DNA of 64,000 bases from Haliclona indistincta (Eukaryota > Porifera > Demospongiae > Haplosclerida > Chalinidae): the NCBI GenBank assembly GCA_964017065.1, contig OZ024785.1, positions 4,316,588 through 4,380,587 on the forward strand, read 5' to 3'. The notes below the pieces were generated by a model that searched no databases, was not told the origin of the DNA, and worked only from the letters and a program-made list of their open reading frames with translations. Below are positions 32,358 to 45,300 of this stretch, in pieces; position 1 is the first letter of the stretch; each line of letters starts with the position of its first letter. The position numbers and the translations under genes were made by a program.

Positions 32358-33472
32358 TTATTTTATGACACCGTATGCGTTATTTTCATGCAAGTCAATA
32401 TTTTTTGCTTGTCTTGAGGCTACAGCACTTGCATACACTGGATTATCACTTGTCATGATATAATCCTCTCGACTAGCTTGCGCTTCTGAGATTGGCTGGT
32501 AAAAACAACTGATACAGGTATAATGCATAATACCTTTCCTTTTGATATGTCTTCTCCTTAAACCACAAACCAGTAGCACTGTTGATAGCAGCAGAATCAA
32601 GGCAACACCAACAACAGGTGAAGCTACTATAATGACAAACCGACGAACTACTGTATGCCTCTTGGCTCCGCCCACCGAGGCATAATAATCACATCAACAG
32701 TTGATAAACCTATTCGAACTGAGTACAAGCAAAATTAATAGTAATTGCTTGCGGGACTAGGTTTGTTTAGTATTAGTTATTGCCCTCACGCGAGGGCATT
32801 AACCGACATTAATGACCGCGGGAAAGTCGGTCGCCCGAGTTACGGTCGAGGGCGCAGCCCGAGACTGTACGAGGGCAACCGACTTCCCGAGGTCATTAAT
32901 GTCGGTTAATGCCCGAGTTGTGTAGGGCAATAAATGATTTATTACATAGTTCATCTCTGTGAGCGCAATAACATCGCGAATTTTTCAAACTCCCAAAGAC
33001 GCAACGGTCTGTTGCTATAGAAGACGCTACGCGCGGTCAATAACCTACATTAATGCCCTCGAATAGAGCAATCTGATTGGTGAAAGATGACGTACTATGT
33101 AATAACCATTGTTATTAATTGGTGCAATAGATGATGTGTTTATGGTAGAACTTGTGTTTACTACTATAGCCAACTCAGATATTGAGAGTACTCTTACATT
33201 ACCTGTATAAATCAAAACACTACAATGATCTTGATAACAAATACCTGGAATTACTACTGTAGTAGATAGCAATGAAGACAACGAATGTATTGGTAAAGAA
33301 CTTGAAGGAATGATATTTGTAATGAGTATTGTAGAAACTGCAGGCTCTCCTGGTCCTACTATATTGATGGGTACCACAGTGACAGTGAAGTTGTTGTCAG
33401 GATCAGGATGGTCAATGTAGTAGTACAGCATGGTAGTGTCTCCCTCTACTGACATTGTCTCATTCTCTCCAC
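32358..33472 (-). CDS. Ig-FN3-type receptor, 5' part lost in assembly gap
   Basis: Minus-strand exons: the end of an FN3 domain (about 33472-33246; GENETMSVEGDTTMLYYYID, then a stalk-like SSSLPIHSLSSLL extension); a stalk exon (about 33207-33113, VRVLSISELAIVVNTSS); a TM exon (about 32649-32542, FVIIVASPVVGVALILLLSTVLLVCG then RRRHIKRK); and a tail (about 32494-32358) with EDYIMTSDNPVYAS and NNAYGVIK. A very short 48-nt intron (GTATTATG...ATCTCAG) separates TM and tail and is also open in frame. The region between stalk and TM holds a hairpin repeat at 32778-32932. The signal peptide and Ig are not visible: they are in the gap or absent. The tail differs from other minus partners, with NPVY in place of NPAY and no YENI. 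Confidence 0.65.
32778..32932. repeat. Hairpin element (MITE-like)
   Basis: Inverted arms ATTGCCCTCACGCGAGGGCA... and ...TGCCCGAGTTGTGTAGGGCAAT, with ACCGACATTAATGACC and its complement inside. Arms are about 55 bp and the centre CG-rich. A third related fragment, CATTAATGCCCTCG, lies near 33050. No coding potential. Confidence 0.8.
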
Positions 33473-33672
33473 NNNNNNNNNNNNNNNNNNNNNNNNNNNN
33501 NNNNNNNNNNNNNNNNNNNNNNNNNNNNNNNNNNNNNNNNNNNNNNNNNNNNNNNNNNNNNNNNNNNNNNNNNNNNNNNNNNNNNNNNNNNNNNNNNNNN
33601 NNNNNNNNNNNNNNNNNNNNNNNNNNNNNNNNNNNNNNNNNNNNNNNNNNNNNNNNNNNNNNNNNNNNNNNN
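33473..33672. other. Assembly gap (200 N)
   Basis: Exactly 200 unresolved bases, probably a placeholder length. It interrupts the FN3 exon of a minus-strand receptor on its left and abuts a near-perfect hairpin on its right, so collapsed repeats are a likely cause. Confidence 0.95.
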
Positions 33673-33823
33673 GCCGTATCTATACTGGAAAGAATAGAAG
33701 CATCTTGTTTACGAAAAATTCCCAATAAATGGCTAAAATGGCGTGTTTCAGTGTCTTCCTTAAGCCATTTATTGGGAATTTTTCGGAAACAAGATGCTTC
33801 TATTCTTTCCAGTATAGATACGG
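33673..33823. repeat. Near-perfect hairpin next to the gap
   Basis: Arms 33673-33736 and about 33762-33823 are inverted copies (GCCGTATCTATACTGG at the outer end) with one or two mismatches around a 25-bp loop. Either a foldback MITE or an assembly artefact at the gap edge. Frames through it into the gap are not genes. Confidence 0.8.
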
Positions 33824-35353
33824 CCCTATAGTTTATCCTTAGGAAGCGTTTGGTGTGTACTTCGCTTCTTGCCTTAGCACGCTCGTCAAGAAATTTGGCG
33901 CCGAAAATTCAGTTTTATAGCGAGTCGACTTTGGCACAATACCGGCTTATTCTACTGTAGCAGTTGTTGACCTGGACTATTTTATACATAGATAAGTCGA
34001 TGGTGCATTCAATAAAGCTTATCTTAGCTTTATAGCGCTTTTTGTCTTCACACTATGATTTAATATTATTTTATGAATATTTAATGAGGCAAAGTGGTAA
34101 CCGTCCCCTTAAGCATAGGGTCACTCTTATCTTATCATGAATTAAATTTCTCTTGACTAAATTAGGTAATGCACACGCTGCCGGACATGCTCCCTCACGC
34201 TTTAATTACTTTTATGGTATGTGCAACTGCTAGGCTAGGACTGTTGCAAAATTGCTTTTCATATTTTACACGATACTAGAATGGAATCTGAGCCTAAATT
34301 TACAGAAATTTGAATGACAGACAAAATCAATGGTTTACTTTGTGGTAACCAAGATTTTGGTGTAATTAATGGACCATCTGCCTGCGGGAAACTGTAGGGT
34401 TGATCAGCCCAGATCAGAAAAATGGCATCGCAGGTGTTGATGCCTCAGTGGAATTTTGGCTAGCTGCATACAAGTGCAGTAAAACTTAATGCATTGCATT
34501 GCAACACCAGTTAAGTAATGTGACCAGACTATTACTGGGTGTGTCAGCAAAGATAATTGTCAGAACATGTGTGAAAATAGCTGTAGGCTCTGATAGCTTG
34601 CTTGCGCATTTTCTTCTGACCCGCTATGTTACTATGTGTACAATTCAATTGTAAAAGGCCCGGAAGCAGTTAACTGTGAACAGCATAATTATTTATTTTT
34701 CTGAAGTAGTCCATATTGCCAGAAACAGCAATCAAGGCAAGCAAATCATCCCAGTACTTGCGAATGGAGCGTATAGCGAGAATTCAAATTCGAGCAAAAT
34801 AATAATTATAGTTGATATTTTCTTGTTTTGTTGCTTAGAAGGAAAAGAAAGGTTTGCAACAGACAGACAGACAGTACAATTAGTGCATAAATTTACGAGA
34901 CTACATAATCGGGATTGGAAACGGAGCATGTGCGCTGAAACACTCCACGTCCGTTGCTAGGGTGGACTTGCAATTATGGCAGTCAGCTGTACAGCTGCAA
35001 CGGTCAAACGTTTAAAAGAGACACCTACACACAGCAGATGCTGTGTGAATTAGCTTCACATGTCAGAGATGCTTATTTGTGAGCTGATAGAAGCTTGAGC
35101 AATTTTTCGTACTGTAACAGGCCTTTCTGCCTTAAAACGAACGAGAAAGCCAGTATTTACAAACAAATGCGTTGATGGTACTTATCCCAAACAACTGCCG
35201 ATTTTTTAAACTGCAAGGCTGTCTTGGCTCCCAGTTGCTTGGTATCGTCCCAAAAGGGATTCCTGTGAATCGACTAAAACAGCTAAATTCTCTACTCTAG
35301 CAACAATTTTGTTCTACACCGTGCAAATTGCTAATGCAGCCAAATAATACACT
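33824..35353. other. Intergenic, no gene recognised
   Basis: 1.5 kb without recognisable exons. A plus-strand frame at 34676-34960 has no domain and no convincing splice partners. Low-complexity stretches are short. Confidence 0.4.
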
Positions 35354-36072
35354 ACCATATAGCGAGAAATTTTGGTGGTCAAAATTTTGGCGGATTGCTC
35401 TCGAAACGCCAAAATTTTAACCGCCAAAGATGTAATGATTGTGCATGGGCGGTAAATCAGCGCACGTGTCAACGTCGTAGCTAGCTTGTGTGAGAATAAA
35501 TGTCTGTGGGTATTCTTCAATATTTGTTCAAGTGTTGACGCTTCGATCCGTTTCTTGGCTTTGGTAATGTCCTTGCTGCTTCCAACAAACGCAAGCTCAC
35601 ATGGAACTTCCAGGCCTCCTTGAGGAAGATCCTTTGAGTACCGTCTTGACCCAGACACCTTGCATGTTATCTGGCCTCCATGGCGCAAAAAATGGAGCAA
35701 ATACTAGAAATCTTCCTCGGTAAATGTCCGACTGTCTTCTCCGCTTTGATCACAGCAACAGCAAAGACGTCAGCCCGATTACCGATCTCCCGAACACACT
35801 CGAGTTTCTCCCCAATAGCAGCCTTTCAGATTCCTTGGTACTCGTGATAGCCACGTACCATGGCATCTACTTCGAAAGTACTTGTATGATGTATCCATCG
35901 TTGGTCTCATGAAACACGTATGCTAGGGCGTGTGCTCACTCAGCATCTACGTAATTAATTACATGGGCGTGTATATCCGCCTTGGCATCAATCCGCCAAA
36001 ATATTAACCGCCAAAATCTGTTCTTAGCAAATCCGCCAAAATTTTGACCACCAAAATTTCTCGCTATATGGT
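35354..36072. mobile_element. 719-bp TIR element with 3-bp target duplication
   Basis: Perfect inverted ends of about 44 bp starting ACCATATAGCGAGAAATTTT, flanked by ACT on both sides (35351-35353 and 36073-36075). Subterminal repeats of CCGCCAAAATTTTAACCGCC type lie inside. A minus-strand frame (to 35700) contains LPQGGLEVPCELAFVG, which I do not recognise; it could be a captured host fragment. Non-autonomous. Confidence 0.8.
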
Positions 36073-36565
36073 ACTTTATACAGCAGGCATTGGTTGACAC
36101 TTAGGAACTACCAAGTAAACCACCAGAAGCTTCAGTAACTCACAGGAGGGATCCTTGCAAATGTGCTATTTATTTGGAGATGAAAAACTGCACGCAAAAG
36201 ACTCTTTCAAAGCAATCTCGGTTTAAAGCTTTTACCATCACTGAGAAGAGATCACATTGAGTCTAAAAAGCTGGCTGGATTTCTTGAAGTGCCTTGAGCT
36301 TTCCAGCAAACGAGTTACAAAGGCCAAAAATCAGCGCTTGTGCTACACGAGGGTTTTCACACGTTGCTATTGATATCACACCGTCGTTTCCAATCCCGCT
36401 CATAAACGTGTATGCCTTATGGCTCCACCCACTGTGAAATAAACAACTGTGGTCTAGTGCGGAGTCCACTTGTCTTGACAGCCAGACATCATTGTTGTCA
36501 TGCATATGCTGATAATGCACTCGCCACATCAGAGAAAGCACTTTACTAGTTTTAAATTTATGCAG
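36073..36565. other. Spacer, nothing recognised
   Basis: A 92-codon minus-strand frame (36263-36541) has no domain I recognise. It overlaps the start of the plus-strand tail exons and is not called. Confidence 0.35.
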
Positions 36566-38919
36566 GTAACCGAAGTCGTATCAATACCAACCCAGTATTG
36601 GCAGGTTCAATTACAGACCTTCGTGTACCAAAAGAAGAGGTTAGTTGTCTGTAGTAATGTTCAGAAAATCCTTTCTGATAACAAATTTTCTTGTGCAAAG
36701 TCTTAAAACATACATTTTTCATAGGAATCCGGCTTTGAAGAATATGCCTCTAAACCATCAAAGGTACATATTCATATCACCACCACTATGCTTAAGTTAT
36801 GTTTATTATTTTGTTTGTTTTGCAGGAAACCACCTTCCAATCTGCAGATATCACACCAAATTGTTCTAGCCCTTCTCAGCAAGACCATGATCAATCTATT
36901 TCAGAAACTAGCACGGATATTGAAAGCTGTAGTAAAGCATTTGGAACAGCTTATTCAAAAACAGGTGATTTGCATTTTTGTTGATACTGTTAAGTGTGAA
37001 TTTGATTAATATTCTCTTTATAGTGCAGAGGTCATCTCTTCCACAGAAGGTTTGTTATTTACATTATTTACTACCTCCTATCAATGGATGTTTGCATAAT
37101 TATCTGATAGAGTAGTGATAGTAAAAATAGACTACTTATTAGGAATGAACGAAAACAAAATGGCGGCTACAATGCAATGTATTAGCGTTCAAACGCAGAT
37201 ATTTCACTTGGTGGTAAACTGTACACGACTAAAGACACTTAGATCTGTTCTCTGGCATAGCCCCAACTGTACAGTGGTACAGAGATTGCTTTGCTAAAGT
37301 GATGAACCTGGCACTGGTGAAAATCGAGTTTCGTCATCTTCCTCAGTTTCCTTCTTCAGTGAGTCTAGCACTTTAACGTGAGCAGTGCCCAGGACAGATC
37401 GAACACCGTCGTAAAATTCTCCTGACAGGTGCCTTTTGAACTTCGATTCTAGCGAAATGGCGATATAATTTCTCGATCACAACCTGTTGTCGGCTAAGTA
37501 TTAGACGCCATCTTGTGACTGCGTAATACGCACGTGCCGGTCACCCGAGCAGGACTATCGCTGTATAGTGAGGAGTCTAGAGTTTTCGAAGAACTGGTCA
37601 ATAACTATCTAGTGTAGGATCATCGCTTTACTGCTTGCTAGATTACAATAGTAGGAATTGTCTGCAGAAGTGGGTGGGGGTCGTAGATACAGAACTAGAG
37701 CTAGAGTCTGGAGTCTTCAAAACAGCTCCGCGACTATGCTCGTGTAGTATTATCACTCTGCAGCTGCTGTTTGCCAGAGTAAGTTTACTCTTGCTAACAG
37801 CTGTGGTACAGAAATCTCAACAGGAGAAGGGGGTGGTCTCGTATACAGTGCATGCTTGGTGGAGCTTGTAGTTCCAGATTTCAAGATGTATACATGTACA
37901 AGTATTTGGGCTAAAATTACAAAAGAACACAACGAAAATAAAAAGGCTCAAAACGCGCAAAGTCGTGCATCTTGAACTGTACCAAAAGGTGAAAACTCAC
38001 TGAAAATTAAGAAAAAGGATACAAACAAGAAAATTAAAAAGCGAAATCGAAAGGATGTAGGATGACGTGCTGCAAAATTTGTATTATGATTATTAAATGA
38101 ATAAACGGTGAATATTATTATTAATAATATTTTGCTTCTTGTTTCTGCTGAAGCACCATCTTAAAATTAAAAACAAAATTTTAAAGTTACTTTATTGCAC
38201 ACAAGTTACAGTAACTTTATTGCGCCAACTAGGGCGCACAAGTTACTTTATTGTGCACAACTTGAGACAGTATAAATATCTGCAATTTTCCTAGAGGCAT
38301 ATGCCTCAAACGTCTGGTGTTTCGGTGTAAAGTTTCCTCTCAGCTCAAAACCCTGTATATGGCCAGAGTCAGTGTTTTAGTCAGCCATTGATGTTGCTTC
38401 ATCTGTTGAATTTAGGGAGACAAAGTGGAGAATGGGCTACCGAGACTTCAGGTATATATTCAATAATAGTAATAACCTCCCTAAATTTATTGCTTGCGGT
38501 GTAGGATGATAAAGCGAAGAGAAATTTACCTGTGCTAGAGAGTGGTGAACAGGTATGTTCTAATTCACATCATTGCCTATTATAGTTTTCACAAAATAAT
38601 GTTCTTTAGGAAGAAGATGTAGAAAAAGATCAAATGAGTTGTCAACAGGTATGACTGTCAAAAAAATTGAATATATCCATCAAATGTTTCAGGTGGAAGA
38701 TGATGTGGGCTACTCATCGTTGCTAAGGACTGAAGTTCCACAGGTATTTAGGTTTTGAAATTGGTATTGAATTATAATAAATTATTTAGGGGACACAATA
38801 TGCTGAGCTTGATGAATTTAATACAAGAATACCAACACCCACACCACAAATGGATCCAGTACAGTATAGACAGTGAATCTGTCAGAGAATCATCTCTGGC
38901 TAGAGTTATGGAATTCTAA
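36566..38919 (+). pseudogene. Orphan cytoplasmic tail of a receptor, death domain deleted
   Basis: A chain of small, mostly phase-0 exons: 36566-36639 (NRSRINTNPVLAGSITDLRV), 36725-36763 (ESGFEEYASKPSK), about 36827-36964 (ending AFGTAYSKTG), one near 37023, then after an intronic foldback-family copy (37137-38060) exons near 38417, 38504 (DDKAKRNLPVLESGEQ), 38610 (EEDVEKDQMSCQQ), 38695 (VEDDVGYSSLLRTEVPQ) and 38790 (GTQYAELDEF). The last exon jumps from MDPVQ almost directly into SESVRESSLARVMEF, the end of a death domain, so the domain core is deleted. TQYAEL matches the tail of the 57546 gene. No Ig, FN3 or TM exons precede it closely; the broken receptor at 30.7-31.9 kb may be its former front half. 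Confidence 0.6.
37137..38060. mobile_element. Foldback-family body, copy C (diverged, armless)
   Basis: Aligns to the bodies at 21535 and 47611 from CTTATTAGGAATGAACGAAA onward, with CAAAATGGCGGC at 37156-37167. It ends at GCGAAATCGAAAGGATGTAG, where the inverted arm would begin in the other copies. More substitutions suggest it is older. It lies in an intron of the orphan tail. Confidence 0.65.
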
Positions 38920-39219
38920 TGAAATGACTGTGTTATAATATTTTTGTCATTACTGCTTTTACATTATTGAGTGCTCATAAACTTTGCTGAATTAGCAATT
39001 AATTACACATTGATAGCTGCTGCATGTGTAGCGAGGCATGCATGTATGTATGACTCCCATGCAACTGTGGTGGTAGTGTAGCTTTGATGCCTGTACTTCA
39101 CATAAACATTTTATGAAAATTATTATGATCACAACAAATGTAGTTGAAAGTTCTAGTGATCAACAAACATGTTTATAGGATATTGAACTGAAAAACTGTT
39201 ATGTGTATGTACACTTAAG

Positions 39220-40729
39220 TTATTCAACACTTTCAGAGTCATCCTCTCCATTATTTTGAACATGATTTATTTCTGTGATATTCTCATATTGAGGAAGTTC
39301 TCCATTATTTTGAGCATTTATTTCTGTGATGTTCTCATATTGAGGAAGTGTTTGATTTCGGACTGTTTTTGAGTTTTTGTCCTCTTTTTGGATCCTCTGT
39401 AGTGTAGTGACCATCTGGTAAGCAAGATTGTTACTGACTGGTACCACATCCTCAAGTGGTGCTTTAGCTGCTCCATTTGGTTCAAAGAGATGTGTAAAAA
39501 TACTATGCATGTGAAAGTTGACTTACTATTCTTTATCTGTTTTCTGAGAAGATAAGAGCACATTATAACAGCTACTAGTATAGTGACTGGCACAATCACA
39601 CTCACTGATATCAGAGACGGTACTACAAAAGAGGCTATTTTGCATTATACATTGTCAGTTATACATGCACAAAATTGTGTTTACTTGTCATATTCACTGC
39701 ATATGTTGTTGCTGTAAGCACAGTTGTATAATGAAATTCATGGCTCTCATTGTCAAGGATAAAAAATGCTTACTGGTTGAGATGGTGATGGTATAAGAGG
39801 AATCGGAGATTGCTTCGCTTTTTGCAGATGATAAAACAGAATTGGCCACTGTGAATGTAGTTTAAAATAGAACCCTTGGTGCACACAGCCATTCACGCAT
39901 AATGTAGCATAATACATGCGGCACTAAATGTAGCACTATATGCAGCCTACGTACATATTAAGGGAGACCGTGGCACTGATGCTATTGGAGTACATGCAGG
40001 CTCTCCTGGTCCAGCTCCATTGATAGGTACCACAGTGACAGTGAAGTTGTTGTCAGGATCAGGATGATCAATGGAGTAGTACAGCATGGTAGTGTCCCCC
40101 TCTACTGACATTGTCTCATTCTCTTCACTGGAGGTGTTGGTGATGGTGACATTGTAGCCCAGGATGGGTACCCCCTCCAGAGTGAAGGGAGGACTCCAGG
40201 AGATGAGGACAGTAGTGGAGCTGATGGACACCACAGTGAGGTTACTGACTGATTCTAATGGACCTATGTTTAATCACAGCCAAATCTTGGTTTTAAAAAT
40301 TATATAAGTACGTACCTTGCACTAAAAGTAGTGCTGGACCACTTTCATCACTTGATAATGGAGTCACCTTGACAGCAATACATATGATTTCTGCAGCATT
40401 ATCAGTAGAAGACGCCATTATTCTCAATGTTGACTTGAAAATGTTTAGTGTTTCATTCAGCAATATTGGTTGTGTGATCATTCCGATTCCTTCATTTATT
40501 TTTACTCCATTAGCCTTCCAAACAAAAGAATTTGCAATAGCTGTACAATTGAATTCAGCTACACTATTTAGCGAAGCGTTGACGGATTTGGGTGAGACTG
40601 TGATGTCTGTATAATTAGACATTAACATTAGAGTGTTTCTGTCTCTGAGAACTTACATGCTGCATGTACTTGTATTGCTTTGATACAGGTAATTTTTACC
40701 AGTAGGCAGAAACAAATCGGATGCCACAT
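39220..40729 (-). CDS. Ig-FN3 transmembrane receptor with NPxY-like and YENI tail, minus partner of pair 5
   Basis: Exons: signal peptide 40729-40657 (MWHPICFCLLVKITC...), Ig 40606-40316, FN3 40263-39955, stalk 39848-39774 and 39711-39685, TM 39622-39527, tail 39467-39220. The sum is 1119 nt, 372 residues: Ig 25-121, FN3 122-224, TM about 260-284 (VSVIVPVTILVAVIMCSYLL then RKQIK), tail 290-372. The Ig (FNCTAIA, IICIAVKVTPLSSDES) is a second subfamily shared with the gene at 41453 and is about 8 residues shorter than the common one, whereas FN3 keeps the homogenised core. Tail: PLEDVVPV, NLAYQMV (NPAY changed to NLAY, so the PTB motif is lost), then two copies of LPQYENITEI. Divergent from 41453-49811 with 723 bp between starts. 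Intact. Confidence 0.85.
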
Positions 40730-41452
40730 CTGGCTACTTCAGGGTCGCTATGAAAAACGACTGTTGTCCAGTGACGGTAGTATAAGTTAAGTACTAGTAC
40801 TTGGCTGGGCGGTGATATACGCCCACTACGGTACTACACTATAGTCTGGCAGCCCCGCCCGTTCGCATTACAGTTGAAGGGTCTGGCGTCAGCAAAATCC
40901 CATACAAATGGTTGTACCAGTCGCAGGGATTTCTGCGATCCAATCAGTTTGCAAAAACGTACTGCAGAATCATGAATATTCATAAGCTACGAACGTTCGC
41001 ATAGCAGTATTGGCTGTAGTACACTCGCTGTAGCCAGTATAACTGTTTTGACCATACAATTAACGAGCTACTGAACTTATTGGTTGCGAGTAAGAATGGT
41101 AGAGCTGGCTATGCATGTGTGGCTTGAGTGTGGTCACGTGTGTGAGCGCGTGGGAGAGCTGCCCCGCCCAAAAAGGAGGGGCATCATGCTGGTCGATCGC
41201 AGTACGAGATTTCTCAGCAGCTTATAACTCACCAGAACTGGAGACCAACTAGACCTAATATCCTGCATACCAATCGCACCTGACCTTTCTACTACTATGA
41301 CGAAGTTTCGAGATTATTCCAGTGGCATCACGTGAATACTCTCCGATCGACTCAGCAATATTGCCAAAGGGTCTTTGAAGGTGTTTAACGAAGAGTCTTG
41401 AAGGTGTGTAACTATTATATTTCGTCCCTTACAAACTTTCAATGTTTACAGA
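40730..41452. promoter_or_regulatory. Divergent intergenic region of pair 5
   Basis: 723 bp between the start codons of two outward-facing receptors, presumably holding both promoters. It lacks the GTCTCAACACTGCA block of the compact pairs. It has GC-richer stretches (GGGCGGTGATATACGCCCAC near 40806, GCCCCGCCC near 40852 and 41161) but no clear TATA. The function is positional inference. Confidence 0.4.
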
Positions 41453-42278
41453 ATGAATTTTATTACCAAGCTCGTTATCGTAGTCGTGGTTTTTGATACG
41501 GTGGGCAAATCTACCTTGCTTACAGTTGAACCAACTGCCAGTAAGTTGTGGTATTAATAAATGTAGACTATAAGCTACACATAGCCACAGAACAATCTAG
41601 ACTGCACGTGTGTACTCATAAAGCCCCAAAAGCTCATAACAATTAAGTTACCATTGCCAGAAATGTAATACAATCTAATTGTACGGGAGTATAGTCAAAG
41701 TTACGTAATAATGGCTACCAGCAAAGATCTACAAAGATGCTGTGAGGTTGGACGACTAGGTCTGCCTAAATTTTGCGTTGATAAAAGCTTTTCTAGGTGC
41801 ACCTCACATATAAGCACATAATTTTATTTCCTTGCTGTGGAAATATAAGCACATGCGTGTAATAACGCGCCTATTAAAACTGTGAACACTGATACGTCAG
41901 CAAGCAGTGCTAAGAACAAAGGTTAGACTTGGTTGAAAACGATTAACTTACATGCAGTAGGCCATATTTCAGCACTGCATATCAGACCTGCTTGAATTTG
42001 CCATTGTATTTATTAGCTAAAATATTGTGGATTAGCCTTTCATTTGAATTGAGCCCAGCCATCTGATCCTGTAGTAGATGCCTTCAATTTCATAATTCTG
42101 TTTTTTGGCTAAGGTGCCCAATAAAGACTGATTGCTTTAGCAGGTAAAAGTGCCAAATGTCCTAGTAGCACCAGGGTATATGGAGTATCTCTATCTTTAT
42201 TGCTATTAAAATAGCTTTGACGCTAGTGCGGATATAACCTTACAGAAAATCAATTAAATGTCAATACGTCATTGTGTC

Positions 42279-42314
<36 letters not shown>

Positions 42315-45300
42315 CACCTGGTTTATTGGTAACAAAGATCTGGGTATTTACAGATTGCTTCCACGTCGTGTGAGATGACTAATTAGGCTAGTGACATTTT
42401 AACTGTCATTGTGGCACTACTATGATGTAACTTGGTTCTCTTAGTACTCATCGTCTTTCTGCTGTCAATTTACATTTAGGCAAATACTATCATGGCAGGA
42501 AGTTGTAGTGATACTTAATGCTTTACCCGATTTGATGAAGATTTGGCATTCGGGCATTGTATTTTTCAATGTCTTGCATTAGGTTTGTCATCCAATTCTG
42601 TTTATCCTCTGTATTATTAATAATTTGATACTAATGGCATCTAGTAACAGATAGATATTTCATGGCTGGTATTGCCGTTGTATGCTCTACATGCCCTTGG
42701 TAGCACTGGTTCAGCTTCAAGATTAATTGTTTGCACTCGCAGAATTTTATTTTTACTTTAAGAACAAGGCATCAAAATCCTCTATTATTTATTATTGTTT
42801 CCTTTTTATAGATATCACCATTCCTCCACGAGCTGTCAATGTCTCCATCAATGCAGTGGCTGAGTTCAACTGCACTGCTGTTGCAGATAGTTTTTCCTGG
42901 AAAGTTAATGGAATAGATGTAACTACAGCAACAGGAATGTTCACACAACCAATGTTGCTGAATGAAACACTAGACATTTGGAAGTCAACATTGAGAATAA
43001 TGGCGTCTTCTGCTGACAATGCTGCAAAAATCGTATGTATTGCTGTCAAGGTGACTCCATTATCAAGTGATGAAAGTGGTCCAGCACTACTGTTAGTGCA
43101 AGGTAAGCTAGAATACTGACATGCACATTGTGCATATAATATGATCCCCTTGTATTACTGTAACACATTATTACAGGTCTGCTGGAGTCAGTCAGTAACC
43201 TCACTGTGGTCTCCATCAACTCCACTACTGTCCTCATCTCCTGGAGTCCTCCCTTCACTCTGGAGGGGGTACCCATCCTGGGCTACAATGTCACCATCAC
43301 CAACACCGCCAGTGGAGAGAATGAGACATTGTCAGTAGAGGGGGACACTACCATGCTGTACTACTCCATTGACCATCCTGATCCTGACAACAACTTCACT
43401 GTCACTGTGGTACCCATCAATGGAGCTGGACCAGGAGAGCCTGCAGTGGAATTGTTTGCATTTGGTGAGTGGCTAATTTAGACAACCACTCTGTAGTATG
43501 TGTTGCTCATGCTACTATCTAAATCAGTTGGGTTGTGCATCCAATCAGATTTATATGATTTACTTCGATTTTCCAATTGTATTGAATGCGTAGTCCAGGT
43601 ATTAATAGTGTGAGCCAGATTGAGCTTCGCATTGATTGGAAAAACTAGCTTGTATATTGTGTGTATTGCAAGTCTGTGTTATTGTAACTACTCGGGATGC
43701 TTGCACATAATACACACTGTCTATCTATACATGATAGTAAATTTAATTTCAATAAGGATGTGTGCTTCATGTAGTATTTGTTCTAGTACACATGCAGAGA
43801 ACATTGTTTATCGACTAACACATCACTACTGTGTACATACATTATGTAACTCATAGCAGTACCTTTGCATACTGCCAGAGGTGTGACAGAACCACACCTA
43901 CTCATCAAAAATTACACAGCATAGCATCCCAGGTTGTGGGAACTATGATTGGCTATAAGACATGACGAGTCAGCGAGATAAAGCTCCCGAAGACAGAGGA
44001 GTACAACGTGGAATGATATTCACAACCCTGTAGTAATATAGTCAATCATAGCACTGCTAGCCTAGCTTGTCTTATGATAACTGTCCTAATGGTGTTTGTG
44101 ATAGGGAAGCCATATAGCACCTGAGTTTTATGAGATTCCATTGGCCAAGACCTGTCCCACTATAATTAGATCATAGCAACATTACTGTGCTTGATACTAA
44201 GCTCAGTTATTTGTAAGTGTCTATACGTAGGCAGCAGTTATCTGGTGTGGTAGGAACTGTGCTTAGAGATTGTGTTTATAGCGAATCAAATATCGCAGGA
44301 TTCTTGCATCTACAATTTGGGTTGTATGCAGTTAGCACTATAATGAACATCCGCATAATAGCATATTATTATTAGCAAGAACATCATTGAAAGTATTTTT
44401 AGTTGATGTTTTATATTCTATAGCTGGTTTGGTTATGTCTACATCGACTCACACTTCTTCAATGTTAGTGTCTCAAGAGATGACAACCACTCAAGGGATG
44501 ACAATCACTACCTCACCAACCACCACTGTCACCACAACTTCTCTCCCTTTCCCTACTGTTTGTGAGTTAATTTAACTGTGCTGTGAAGCATGTGAATTAC
44601 AAACTCCACATAAAGAGCATACCACGTGATCTCCAACCAATCAGATTGCTCGAAACATGTCACCTATCAGTGCATTAAATTGTATACAGGGTTTTGCAGG
44701 TTGCTTGACCAAACAATTTCCTGCTAGCGCATGCGCAATGCGTGTTTCTGTATACTAATTGTACGAAAAACGTACTGTGCGCATGCGCTAGCAGTAAATG
44801 TTTGATCAAGCAACCTGCAAAACCCTGTAACACACAATTTTCTGTGCACTTAGTTGTTAACCATAAATATGGGTGCGTTCAATAGTTATTGTGCACTGAT
44901 ATTGTACTGTGGGCGGGGTTCACAAAATACATAATAATACAAGAAGCGCGGTAGCTTTGATATCGCCCACGCATACACTTTGAAGTTGCATAATACACTG
45001 CCAAATGTAATACTAGGTATACTTACAGCATGTATTTGCCTCGCACGGAAATACAATTCATTAATAATAATGCATGGTACCAACCAAAAGAAAAGACAAA
45101 CAACATAAGTTACTAGATTAAATTAGATCGATAGCCACAAATATCTCTCTTGAAAACAGAGAGGGATGAAGCAGAGACAATCTGCTGCAGGGACAATCTC
45201 ATGATCAGCAGGTTCCATAGTTTAACAGTGTCCGGGAAAAAGGAGGAGTCATAAGCATGAAATGTCTTAGCATTGAGTCAAGAATCATAACCTGTTCTTC

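Noticed and set aside
33430..33831. Frames translated through the N gap
   Set aside because: Frames through unknown bases are meaningless; only the FN3 part to 33472 is used.
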